DNA of 64,000 bases from Owenweeksia hongkongensis DSM 17368 (GTDB lineage Bacteria > Bacteroidota > Bacteroidia > Flavobacteriales > Schleiferiaceae). The translations under genes were made by a program, and so were the position numbers. The notes beneath the pieces are model-generated. The model did no database searches and had not been told where the DNA came from. It saw only the letters and a program-made list of their open reading frames with translations. Location of the stretch: positions 496,001 through 560,000 of the forward strand of contig NC_016599.1 in assembly GCF_000236705.1 (NCBI RefSeq), read 5' to 3'. Positions 7,907-16,395 of the stretch are shown here, piece by piece; position 1 is the first letter of the stretch; each line of letters opens with the position of its first letter.

Positions 7907-9157
7907 TTATTTAAACCCCACCACAAAACAATGCTTCCCTTCCGTGTAACTATAGATGATTTCCCAGCCGTAGAGTTCACAAATTTGCTTTACAATGGCA
8001 AGCCCTAAACCCTGAGAGCTTTCTGTAGTGGAGCTTTTATAAAATCGCTCAAAGAGCTTTTCGGGATCTATGTTCAACGGGTTTCCTGTGTTTGAAAAAA
8101 CTAAACGATTAGTTTTTGAAGTTACATTTACCTGCGCTCTGTTTTCGCTGTGGCGGTAAGCGTTGGCCAAAAGGTTTCCAATCAAAATATCGAGCAAAGC
8201 AGGGTCGGCCTTTACGCTAAGGGTTTCTTCAATTTCTATTGTTGGAAGGATTTTTTTGGTGGCAAAAAGGTCTTCCATCATTTCCAAATGGCTCCGTAAT
8301 ACCTTTTTCAGGTTCAGTGTTTCTGCAGTAGAAAATTGTCGGTTTTCAATCTTAGTAAGTAAAAGCAAATTGCGGTTCAGCTTACTCAGCCGCGTTGCCG
8401 CTCCTTTTATCGTTTCAATTCGTGCAGCAGCGGCCTCATCCAAGGTTGGGCTTTGCCCTAACTGGTCCAAACCGGATAGGATAACCGCTAATGGAGTTTG
8501 AATTTCATGCGAAGCATTTTCTGTAAAATCTTTTAATGCGCCATAGTCCTGCTGTACTTTGGATGTCATTCTTTCCAGTACTTCATTGAGCTCGGTAAAT
8601 TCCTGTACGCTGCTTTCCTCAAATTGAATCGCCTCCTTGCTTTGCAATGAAAAGGACTGAACCCTCTTTAGATTGGTAAAGAAAGGTGTCCATATTTTTC
8701 GCGTCAAACGCTGATTGATTATTTGCATAACAATGAGCAGTAATGCCGAAATTCCAAGAAAAACAGCGAATATGATTCCCAAAAATTCCTCCCATTCCAC
8801 ACGCGAGGTAGCCGTTTTTATGCGATACAGGCGACCATCCACATTGCGGACAGTTTCCAGCATTCGGTAATCTTCATACTCGTTTTGAGTATCATCATAA
8901 ATCAAGGTATCCGAAAACACATCTTCACCAAGGGATACATCTTCACCGCTTAATTCCTGAATGCTAGTGAAGGGGTCGTAAAACTCATGTCCGGGGGAAA
9001 TAGCTGATTCAATACGCTGAGCTTTTAAGGTAAGCTGTTCATGCAATTCTTCAAGTACCACAAAGCGCAAACTGATGAACAAAATAGAGGCCGAGGCAAT
9101 CAGCACTGCCACAATTCCAATAAGGTTAGCCCTTGCTGTTACGGATAGAAGTTTCAT
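7907..9157 (-). CDS. Two-component sensor histidine kinase (OmpR-partner type)
   Basis: I chose ATG 9157 because it overlaps the regulator stop as ATGA; a TTG at 9166 is possible. Helix 1 (about residues 9-30) and helix 2 (about 126-147) flank an acidic periplasmic sensor of about 95 residues. A HAMP-like linker and the dimerisation/phosphorylation box FTENASHEIQTPLAVI (His217) follow. The ATPase domain has N box LLANAYRHS, and SSQGLGLAIVKQICELYG as G box. The architecture resembles small CusS/QseC-like sensors. Acidic stretches in the sensor (GEDVSLGEDVFSDT, YDDTQNEYEDY) could bind cations; the signal is unknown. It may control the PepSY/barrel genes or the metal genes of the island. Confidence 0.88.
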   Translation of the reverse strand: MKLLSVTARANLIGIVAVLIASASILFISLRFVVLEELHEQLTLKAQRIESAISPGHEFYDPFTSIQELSGEDVSLGEDVFSDTLIYDDTQNEYEDYRMLETVRNVDGRLYRIKTATSRVEWEEFLGIIFAVFLGISALLLIVMQIINQRLTRKIWTPFFTNLKRVQSFSLQSKEAIQFEESSVQEFTELNEVLERMTSKVQQDYGALKDFTENASHEIQTPLAVILSGLDQLGQSPTLDEAAAARIETIKGAATRLSKLNRNLLLLTKIENRQFSTAETLNLKKVLRSHLEMMEDLFATKKILPTIEIEETLSVKADPALLDILIGNLLANAYRHSENRAQVNVTSKTNRLVFSNTGNPLNIDPEKLFERFYKSSTTESSQGLGLAIVKQICELYGWEIIYSYTEGKHCFVVGFK

Positions 9158-9831
9158 GGCGTGCAAAGTTTATATCCTAATCCATAAATAGTGGCGATGT
9201 ATTCAGTTTCTGTGGCAGCTTTAATTTTCCTTCTAAGGTTTTTCATGTGTACATAAAGGAAGTCAAAATTATCAATCAGATCGGCATTTTCGCCCAATAG
9301 GTGTTCGGCTAAATCCTGTTTGCTTAGAACCCGATTGGGATTAATCAGAAAGTACTCTAAAAGTTGATATTCTTTATTGGTGAGATCCAAAGGTGTATGG
9401 CCAGCCACAACCTGATGTGAGATGGTATTCAAGCTTATTTCTTCAAACTGTATCACGGGAGAACCTTTTCCGAGGTTTCTTCGCACTAAGGCATGAATAC
9501 GAGCGTTGAGCTCTGCCATGTGAAAAGGTTTGGTGAGGTAGTCGTCCGCGCCTATTTGCAGTCCAACCAGTTTATCATCTAATGAATCTTTGGCAGAAAG
9601 AATAAGTATGGAGGTTTGGCTATTTTTTGCCTTGAGTTGTTTTAGCAAATCTAAGCCACTGCCTCCAGGGAGACCAATATCCAGAATCACAGCTTCATAT
9701 TCATAGAGGGCAATTTTGTCTTCACCTTCGTTAAATGTTGAAGCTATTTCACATTGATATCCTTGCCCTTTCAGGAAAGTGGAGATATCGGCCAAAAGCT
9801 CAAATTGATCCTCTATAATCAGCACTTTCAT
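9154..9831 (-). CDS. OmpR/PhoB-family response regulator
   Basis: The product has 225 residues. The receiver domain (1-115) has the acidic pair E7-D8, phosphoacceptor D51 (VILDIGLPGGSG), Ser at LILSAKD and Lys in YLTKPF. A C-terminal winged helix (about 127-223) has LTNKEYQLLEYFLINPNRVLS and the wing end ATIYGLGYKL. It forms an operon with the sensor kinase, regulator first, with a 4-base overlap. It should bind DNA after phosphorylation by that kinase; the targets are not visible. Confidence 0.92.
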   Translation of the reverse strand: MKVLIIEDQFELLADISTFLKGQGYQCEIASTFNEGEDKIALYEYEAVILDIGLPGGSGLDLLKQLKAKNSQTSILILSAKDSLDDKLVGLQIGADDYLTKPFHMAELNARIHALVRRNLGKGSPVIQFEEISLNTISHQVVAGHTPLDLTNKEYQLLEYFLINPNRVLSKQDLAEHLLGENADLIDNFDFLYVHMKNLRRKIKAATETEYIATIYGLGYKLCTP

Positions 9832-9970
9832 GTAGACATCATTTTTTTAGCAGAGATATGAAACCTTAAGATGGTTCGTAAATGCAAAGTAGCCGATAAA
9901 ATCTAAAGGAATTCTGAATAAAAGAAAAGTAAGAGATTAAGGTTGGGAAGGAAAAATGAATAATCTGATG

Positions 9971-10828
9971 TTAAATCTCAATGGCGTCAGTCAATACCTT
10001 GTTAGTATATTGAACCAGTTTTTTTTCTTCAATTAATTTATGTGGGGCATTAGTGTGTTGTAGAATGCTGGTAGCACTTTTATAAACACCGATTAAATCT
10101 CGATTAGAAGGTTTGCTGAGTAGTAGGTCAACACGTTGCTGATTATCTTGTAAGACAGAGCTTAGAACCTCAAGCTTTTTAGCCAATGCTAAAGCTTTGG
10201 TTTCAATCCCATCTTCTGATTGTAGATCAAAAGACACTGCTTTTACCAGGTTTTGGGTGCCGTTTTGCCAGTAGGAATCAGAGGTGAAGCTAATAAGCTC
10301 GTTTTTTACTTCTATCTTTTCTTCTTTCACAAAGGCGTTTAATTGACGGCCACCGCTATTGTCGGCTAAAAGTTGCTTGTACTTGTTCAGGATGTATGAC
10401 TCCGAATGAACCGTGACCTTGCTTTCCGTTAGGGATTTACCATATCCGGCAAGATATTTAGTGGTGAAGTAATTTATAGTTTCAGTCTCATTTTTCCAGA
10501 TAGGAGCCTGGCGAAAACCATCAAAATAAACAGAGGATCCATTGGGCGTTAGAAACCATTCAGAGATAAGACTATCATAATCATTCAGGTAACTAATAGC
10601 CTTCTCGCTAAGTTTTTGAGCCTGACTATTAAAAGATTTTAGCAACGCATTGACACTTTGAATTGGAGCATCTGGAAAAGCATGTGACAATCTTTTGATA
10701 TGTGGAGGCGCCACAAAGACAACTTTTGGTGAATCAGCAAAGAAAAAAAGCACACCAATATTCAGACTTTCCTCAACCACATGGTTGTGTCTGTATTTTA
10801 AAATGCTGTATGAAAATTGCTTATTCAT
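9971..10828 (-). CDS. DUF3037-family protein, partner of the HipA-like kinase
   Basis: The product has 285 residues, starting FSYSILKYRHNHVVEESLNIGVLFF, the typical opening of DUF3037 proteins. No signal peptide or membrane segment is seen. The family is unassigned biochemically but occurs next to small HipA-like kinases, as here: its ATG overlaps the kinase stop by 4 bases. It is the last gene of the four-gene operon headed by a type IIG RM enzyme. A role as antitoxin or substrate of the kinase is an inference from the pairing. Confidence 0.75.
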   Translation of the reverse strand: MNKQFSYSILKYRHNHVVEESLNIGVLFFFADSPKVVFVAPPHIKRLSHAFPDAPIQSVNALLKSFNSQAQKLSEKAISYLNDYDSLISEWFLTPNGSSVYFDGFRQAPIWKNETETINYFTTKYLAGYGKSLTESKVTVHSESYILNKYKQLLADNSGGRQLNAFVKEEKIEVKNELISFTSDSYWQNGTQNLVKAVSFDLQSEDGIETKALALAKKLEVLSSVLQDNQQRVDLLLSKPSNRDLIGVYKSATSILQHTNAPHKLIEEKKLVQYTNKVLTDAIEI

Positions 10829-11598
10829 TGTAAAAGCTCCTTGAGCAAATTTATAAACTTTGACGGCTCCTTACTCACTTTGGAAATATATTCCACCCAA
10901 TCCTGCTCTTTGACGCCCGAAAGACCTAAACTTTTTAGCTGACTTAAAGCGGCAGTTAGATTATTGAAACGAAGTCCTTCTAAATAAAATAGGAAGGAGT
11001 CGAAACAGTCATCATTTCTACGCAGTAAAGATTTGCTTTTGTTATATAGTAGATGGTTTTTAAGTATAAAGCTAATTTGGTTTCTATCTGGATGAGCATG
11101 AGCAAAAGCACCTTCATGATCAATAACATAAAACTTCTTTTCGCAAAATAACAAATTTGGTTTACGCTTAGTTCTGTCGATGTTATAAATCAACATATCA
11201 AACGCGAGGATGGTCGGAATATCATCTTTTGTAAGATAACGCAACTGTAGCGTTTGAGAGTATTCGGTAGCGAGGGTATATTTGGTGGCAAAAAACAATT
11301 TACCACTGCACTGCTGTAAATCTGGCAGTTGTTCAGTAGGGATAGTAGCTTTAAAGGACTCGGAGAGTTTAATTAAAGCGATATCTGGGGTGGGCAAGTC
11401 CATTTCTTTTGCCAAGATGGAACCCATTACCTCGTGCGCAATAAAATTTTGTTGCTGCAAAAATTTATCAGGGAAAAGCTTCATCACGTATAATTCAGGG
11501 TTTGCTTTACCAGTATCTACCTCAATGAGCCAAGGCCTTGTGGTGCCACCGCCTAAGGTGTTGATGAAACGGAAAGCTGTGTACGAGGGAATCTTCAT
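10825..11598 (-). CDS. HipA-like (HipA_2) protein kinase
   Basis: The 257-residue product is short compared with E. coli HipA (about 440). A Gly-rich loop appears at the start (FINTLGGGTTRPWLIEVDTG), then YVMKLFP with a probable ATP-anchoring Lys. Kinase-like catalytic features follow: FDMLIYNIDRTKRKPNLLF (DRT...N, catalytic Asp and Asn) and the metal-binding YVIDHEGAF. It lacks the N-terminal HipA subdomain and no HipB-like antitoxin precedes it. Canonical HipA phosphorylates a tRNA synthetase and causes dormancy; the target of this class is not established. Tight coupling to DUF3037 (4-base overlap) and to the RM-linked genes upstream suggests an abortive or dormancy arm of a defence locus. 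Confidence 0.78.
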   Translation of the reverse strand: MKIPSYTAFRFINTLGGGTTRPWLIEVDTGKANPELYVMKLFPDKFLQQQNFIAHEVMGSILAKEMDLPTPDIALIKLSESFKATIPTEQLPDLQQCSGKLFFATKYTLATEYSQTLQLRYLTKDDIPTILAFDMLIYNIDRTKRKPNLLFCEKKFYVIDHEGAFAHAHPDRNQISFILKNHLLYNKSKSLLRRNDDCFDSFLFYLEGLRFNNLTAALSQLKSLGLSGVKEQDWVEYISKVSKEPSKFINLLKELLQ

Positions 11599-11607
11599 TA
11601 GGCCAAT

Positions 11608-12249
11608 TTACTTTTTATCTACAAAATCTGTTGAAAACCATAATTGCTGGGTAGAACCCTTCTTTCTGAATATTCCAGTACCTAGCCCATCAGTTTCAAT
11701 AAGATAAAGCTCAGTTTCTTCTCTAATCAATACCAATTCACCTTGAATCATGAGTAAACTCAGTGCTTCATTGTCATTATCTAAGGCATATTGAAACATA
11801 TCATTATAGGCTGCTTTGCTAGTGGCAGCATACGTTGTTCTATTTGCATAGTATGTAACTCTGCTGCTTTCGGAGTCTGAAAAGAGGAATACAGCTAATA
11901 GGAATACGATAATGAGGCCTGAAAAAAAAGCACATCCAACAGGAAGCTTCTTTTGATTTGGATTTTCAATTTTGGTGTACTTAGTCTCAGCCTTTTTTTT
12001 CTCCGTTCTGCCTCTATGGGATAAGGGTATAAACCACTGCCTTGGTTTCTCGGTTGTTTGGTAGGCATGAGGTATTTCTCCATTTTCCAATAACCGCTTC
12101 AATTCACCGTTGCTTCTTTCAACTTTGGTCATCATAGAGTGACGGATTAGAAGAGTATTAGCCTGGGCGAGGCTTAAGCAATCCTTTTCAGATTGAATTA
12201 ATTCCGTGTCTATTGCCTTAATTATGTTTACTGCTGATTCCATTCTCAA
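11608..12249 (-). CDS. Unknown protein with HTH-like N-terminus and one transmembrane helix
   Basis: The product has 213 residues and its family is not recognised. Residues 25-78 look like an excisionase/HTH_17-type DNA-binding segment (SLAQANTLLIRHSMM ... LKRLLENGEIPHAYQTTEKP, then RQWFIPLS). A Lys/Glu-rich linker and one strong helix follow (about 103-124, VGCAFFSGLIIVFLLAVFLFS). The last 85 residues include a beta-rich tail (LVLIREETELYLIETDG). Its ATG overlaps the RM stop by 4 bases and the kinase starts 9 bases after its stop, so it is firmly inside the operon. A protein with a DNA-binding-like head and a membrane anchor would be unusual in a restriction locus. Confidence 0.65.
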   Translation of the reverse strand: MRMESAVNIIKAIDTELIQSEKDCLSLAQANTLLIRHSMMTKVERSNGELKRLLENGEIPHAYQTTEKPRQWFIPLSHRGRTEKKKAETKYTKIENPNQKKLPVGCAFFSGLIIVFLLAVFLFSDSESSRVTYYANRTTYAATSKAAYNDMFQYALDNDNEALSLLMIQGELVLIREETELYLIETDGLGTGIFRKKGSTQQLWFSTDFVDKK

Positions 12250-15200
12250 CTATTCTCCACAACTTCAATTTCCTCCTCAGTAAGGCCGTACAGCGCATAC
12301 ACCATTTGGTCTATTTCTTTATCCAGTGTATCAATTTGGGCTTGCAGAGCTTGCACCTGTTGTTTTTGCTGGTTGAAGTAAGGCATCCACTCGGCTTCTT
12401 CGGCCAGGCTTAGTTTTACCTTGGCTTTTTGTAGTTCTTTCAAAAAGCCCTTGAAATCTAATGAGGGCCAGTTTTGGAGCTTACCAGAAAGTTTTTCCAT
12501 TGGATAGCGATTAGTAAGCACTTGCAATAAACTCTGTTGCGTTTGCTGAATAGTTTCTGTGTTGACAATTATCTGATCGCAACGTTCCTCAAACTGAGCT
12601 TCATTAGCTAAAGGAGGGATTGGTATTTGCTCAAAGTATTGTGGCTTAACCTCTATGTAACCACCGCTTCTTACCACACAAATTGACTTGAGAAATTCCC
12701 AAATTAGTTTCGAGTTTATGATGCATAGAAGTGCTTTACTGTCAGAAGGCAGAATTACGGATGGAGCATTAATGTAGTATCCGCTTAAATCCAAAGAAAA
12801 TTTACTCCTGTTTTGAAGGTTTGGCCAAGTTATCTTCCCCGCTTCAAATTTTTTATAATAGTCAACAGAGTCTTGAATCTCAAACCATTTGTACGGGCCT
12901 GCTTTTCGTCCAACTTTTATTTCTGGACTATTCCGTGGAGTAAGTCTCTCTTTGAATTGTTCTAAGTATGTTTTTATAGCGGGAAAGTCCTCTATAATTG
13001 TGCCTCTTCTGGTGAAGATTAAGAACTTATCAATTTCAGCGGAGTGCCATTTCGTAAGATCTTTTCCTTCAAAAAATGGTTTAATCAATTCTGAAGAACT
13101 GGAATGCTCTTCTTCCAGTTTCTTCTTAGTTACAAGGTCAATAATAAAGGCTTCATTGAATCCAGTCTTTATTCCATAAAAACATTTACTAATGGTCGAG
13201 CGGATTGTAGAATGTAATTTTAATTTATCAATAATGGTAGCAAGAGCTACAGAATTAAAACTCCAACTATCTTCAGTTAGAGAAAATTGGTCAACTTCAA
13301 TAGCATGGTTACTAACAATTTCTGAAACCTGGGCTTTTTTGATTTTACGATAAGTAAAGACCTGTTTCTTGGGTGCAGAATTTTGGGCTATCAAAATTAT
13401 TGGGTAGGTCGTAGCTCCTTCAAAGATTTGCACCTCAGTAAAATCTATGTATGAATTAAAAGTAACCTGTGACTGCAAGTAACTTCTCAGTTTTACCGCA
13501 GCTTTAGTTTTATCAAATGTATTAGAGATAAAACCAAACTGACCACTTGGTTTTAAAATAGCAAAGCCCTTTTCATAGAAATAGGCAAAAAGATCGGATG
13601 TTCCTTCAAAGACCTTGTAAGTTTTCTCGAAGTACTCTTTGAAGTCACCCAACAACTCTTGTCTCACATAAGGCGGATTCCCGATCACCACATCAAAACC
13701 ACCTTTGGCAAATACCTGCGGAAATTCTTTTTCCCATTTAAAGGCTTTGTCGCCTGCTACCTTTACGGCATCTATCAGTGAGTTTCCACATTTTATATTA
13801 CTGCTCAGCGAAGTAAGTTTGCGGCCACGCTGTGCAGTGCGTAGCCATAGCGAGAGCTTGGCTATTTCTACACTTTCCTGGTTTAAATCTACTCCGTACA
13901 GGTTGTTTTCCAAAATGGAGTTTTCAATATCACTCAGTACCAAAGCATCCTTATTGTAGGTGGCGCTTAGTTCGTCAAGGTAGCGGTGCTCGGCTATCAA
14001 AAATTCCAATGCCTGGTTTAGGAAGGCCCCGGAGCCACAGGCGGGGTCGCAAATGGTGAGTTGCAGCAACCAATCACGGTACAGCTGCAAATTATTCAGG
14101 CGCTTTTTGCTACGCTGCTTGGCATTTTCATACACTTCAGCGGTTATTTCCAGTTCCTTTTTCTTTTCGTCACACAGCTTGCCCAGCGTATTATCTACAA
14201 TGTATTTGGTGATGTATTTTGGCGTGTAAAAAACACCGTCCTTTTTGCGTCTGGCTTTTTGCTTGTCAAAGTCCACACCCTCAATTTCGGCAGCTACGCT
14301 TTCAATTTCGTTGAGGCTGTTTTCAAAAATGTGCCCGAGGATGTTTACGTCTACTTCGCTTTCAAAATCATAAGCCGTAAGTGTAGTGGTATGCTTAAAG
14401 AGAAGGTCGTCATCTATCTCAATAGTGTCGAGTACGGGGTCGGGCAAAAACAAGCCACCGTTGTAGGCAAATATGTCGTGTTTAGGGTTTCCCTTGTCCA
14501 GGTTGGTAAAGTAAATCTTGTAGCGCTCATACAGCGATTGATCTACCTGCATATTCTGTAGCTGTTTCCATTCCTCGTTGATCTTTACCACCATGTTTCG
14601 CGGTATGAGGCCGCGGTCTTCGGCAAAAAAGATAAAGAGGAAACGGTCGAGCAGTTTTTGGGCTTTCTTGAAAAGGGTAAACTTTATTGACTTTTCTGAA
14701 AGTTCCTTGAGCTGTGGATTTCTGCGGTTGCGCTTCACCAGGTCGCGATATAGTTCCATCCTAAAGAGGGAGTAATCTTTATACAGCTGCTTGGTGATTT
14801 TTTCTTCCTGTACCAGTGAGTCGTCTTTCACCTTTTGAGGCACATCGTTCAGCAAATTGTTTTTGTGCAAACACAGGTAGAGCGTAGCAAAGTCTGCCGG
14901 GCTAAGATGAAATAGGTCAAACTCGAGCCACTCAACCGCATCATTGATGTAAAATCGCAACTTTTCAAAGTTGGAGGTGATAACATAGCGGCAATCGGTA
15001 TGGTTGGCTTTGTAGTCAAAGGCTTGTTTGCGTATGCTTTCAAGGTCTTTGGTTTTGGTAGACTTGAGTTCGATTACGGCTACCGCCTTTCCTCCTCCGC
15101 CTTTAGCTCCAGCCAAAATAGCACCATCAGCTTTTTGGGCACCGGTTTCATTTTTATGCTCGGTGGTGAGGTTATACTTAGGGTCAGGAAAAAGTGTGTA

Positions 15201-15389
15201 GCCCAAAGCATCTACAAACAGCTTCGACAAAAAGGTAGCTTGAAACTGTTCTTCTTTGCTCGACCTTATATTTCGTTGTACTTCAGAATTTTGAAAATAG
15301 GCAGTAAAGGTTCGGTAAGCTTTATCAATAGCTTTAGAATCCTGCTTGTCGAGATAATCTTTTAGAACCTTAGTTTGAAATAGAGCCAT
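12246..15389 (-). CDS. Type IIG restriction-modification enzyme (Eco57I/N6-adenine methylase fusion), island copy
   Basis: The product has 1047 residues. A PD-(D/E)xK nuclease forms the N-terminus: Asp88 in KADGAI and Glu107-x-Lys109 in VIELKST. The central N6-adenine methyltransferase has motif X-like GVFYTPKYIT (386-395), motif I DPACGSGAF (448-456) and motif IV NPPY (571-574). The target-recognition part (about 620-930) follows, with a coiled-coil end (LQAQIDTLDKEIDQMVYALYG). One polypeptide would methylate and cut the same asymmetric site. It is the first gene of a four-gene operon. It aligns over its N-terminal 580 and C-terminal 120 residues with the enzyme at 56019-59261, while the recognition parts differ, so the specificities should differ. 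Confidence 0.9.
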   Translation of the reverse strand: MALFQTKVLKDYLDKQDSKAIDKAYRTFTAYFQNSEVQRNIRSSKEEQFQATFLSKLFVDALGYTLFPDPKYNLTTEHKNETGAQKADGAILAGAKGGGGKAVAVIELKSTKTKDLESIRKQAFDYKANHTDCRYVITSNFEKLRFYINDAVEWLEFDLFHLSPADFATLYLCLHKNNLLNDVPQKVKDDSLVQEEKITKQLYKDYSLFRMELYRDLVKRNRRNPQLKELSEKSIKFTLFKKAQKLLDRFLFIFFAEDRGLIPRNMVVKINEEWKQLQNMQVDQSLYERYKIYFTNLDKGNPKHDIFAYNGGLFLPDPVLDTIEIDDDLLFKHTTTLTAYDFESEVDVNILGHIFENSLNEIESVAAEIEGVDFDKQKARRKKDGVFYTPKYITKYIVDNTLGKLCDEKKKELEITAEVYENAKQRSKKRLNNLQLYRDWLLQLTICDPACGSGAFLNQALEFLIAEHRYLDELSATYNKDALVLSDIENSILENNLYGVDLNQESVEIAKLSLWLRTAQRGRKLTSLSSNIKCGNSLIDAVKVAGDKAFKWEKEFPQVFAKGGFDVVIGNPPYVRQELLGDFKEYFEKTYKVFEGTSDLFAYFYEKGFAILKPSGQFGFISNTFDKTKAAVKLRSYLQSQVTFNSYIDFTEVQIFEGATTYPIILIAQNSAPKKQVFTYRKIKKAQVSEIVSNHAIEVDQFSLTEDSWSFNSVALATIIDKLKLHSTIRSTISKCFYGIKTGFNEAFIIDLVTKKKLEEEHSSSSELIKPFFEGKDLTKWHSAEIDKFLIFTRRGTIIEDFPAIKTYLEQFKERLTPRNSPEIKVGRKAGPYKWFEIQDSVDYYKKFEAGKITWPNLQNRSKFSLDLSGYYINAPSVILPSDSKALLCIINSKLIWEFLKSICVVRSGGYIEVKPQYFEQIPIPPLANEAQFEERCDQIIVNTETIQQTQQSLLQVLTNRYPMEKLSGKLQNWPSLDFKGFLKELQKAKVKLSLAEEAEWMPYFNQQKQQVQALQAQIDTLDKEIDQMVYALYGLTEEEIEVVENS

Positions 15390-15544
15390 GTAAGGGGTGA
15401 ATGATATTGAGTTGAGGCGCTATATTACGATAATGAAGGGAAAAAATCAGATACTAAAAAGTTGGATATAACAATAATCAAGAATTGTGTAAAGTAGAAG
15501 CAAATAGCGGATAATACCTTTGGTAGAAAGAAAAATTAAAAACT

Positions 15545-15754
15545 ATGAAGGAGCTAAGATTAAAGACAAACATAAAGTGCGCTGGATGCGAGGAAAAGGT
15601 AAAGCCATATTTGGATAATATGGATGGTGTGAAGGGGTGGAGTGTGGATTTAGCCAGCCCAGATAAAGTACTCATCGTGCAACTTGATGGGGCGAGAGAG
15701 GATGAGGTGATAGAAAATTTAAAGAAAGCGGGATATACTGGAAAACCTGATTAG
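15545..15754 (+). CDS. Heavy-metal-associated (HMA) domain protein, copper-chaperone-like
   Basis: The product has 69 residues, a single ferredoxin-like HMA domain with the metal motif IKCAGCEEKV (Cys-x2-Cys) and the end VIENLKKAGYTGKP. There is no signal peptide, so it should be cytoplasmic. It stands first in the long plus-strand copper block (15545-30083), which suggests it hands Cu(I) to the CopB-type ATPase or buffers it. It diverges from the RM operon, whose start lies 155 bases away. Confidence 0.88.
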   Translation: MKELRLKTNIKCAGCEEKVKPYLDNMDGVKGWSVDLASPDKVLIVQLDGAREDEVIENLKKAGYTGKPD

Positions 15755-15856
15755 TAAAGGGTTTTGTTGCTGAAGAACCTCTTGGGTGAAGGTATGAATG
15801 TGAGGTGATTTTAAGCTAAATGATGGACTAAATGAAAAAATCCTAATTTAGAGGCC

Positions 15857-16285
15857 GTGAGATTTATTCTTTCCATAGCAGTTATTTTCAATTTGCTTTT
15901 CAGCACTATGAACTTCCATTTTGGGGTGCATTTTTGTGGAGGCGAGTTAAAGAGCATGGCCTTATTTGGCAAAGCACAACCTTGTGCACATGCTGCTCAT
16001 GATGGTGAAGATGTTCCAGCTTGTCATTCCTCCAAATCGGAAGAGAGTGATTCAAAAGGCTGCTGCGATGACCGTGAATATTTAATGGAAGCATTGGATA
16101 TTACTACAACAGTAGATCAATACTGGAACGGGTTTAACACACAGCTTCAAATTATAGTTCCCCCTCTTGTGGAGCTTGGAAGCTGGGCTCAGGTTGAGCC
16201 TAAGGTAGATCCTGCTTATCTCAATTACAAACCGCCCTTGATAAGGCGGAACATCCCTGTACTTATTCAGTCCTTTTTGATTTAG
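15857..16285 (+). CDS. HYC_CC_PP family protein (copy 1)
   Basis: The product has 142 residues from a GTG start. The GTG is supported because the resulting N-terminus (RFILSIAVIFNLLFSTMNFHFG) matches the hydrophobic start of the second copy at 19610. The signature is visible in order: GVHFCGGELKS, CAHAAHDG, GCCDD, and the C-terminal YLNYKPPLIRRNIPVLIQSFL. The family is found in Bacteroidota near copper-efflux and TonB-receptor genes and is thought to bind metal through its His/Cys residues; this is not proven. It is probably membrane-anchored or periplasmic. Confidence 0.8.
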   Translation: MRFILSIAVIFNLLFSTMNFHFGVHFCGGELKSMALFGKAQPCAHAAHDGEDVPACHSSKSEESDSKGCCDDREYLMEALDITTTVDQYWNGFNTQLQIIVPPLVELGSWAQVEPKVDPAYLNYKPPLIRRNIPVLIQSFLI

Positions 16286-16395
16286 ACTTTCTCGTCTATT
16301 CTGTATACCCGCAACGCGAAGTGATTCGTCAGTTGAACGGGTAATCTGTGTTTTTACACATTTCTCATTTTTATTAAACCTATAATTTTTTCAAG

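Noticed and set aside
10825-11598. Classical HipAB toxin-antitoxin pair
   Set aside because: The kinase is the short HipA_2 form and its partner is DUF3037, not a HipB-type HTH antitoxin.
14061-14561. 166-codon plus-strand frame
   Set aside because: It is wholly antisense to the island RM methylase region and its hydrophobic content mirrors that gene's codons.
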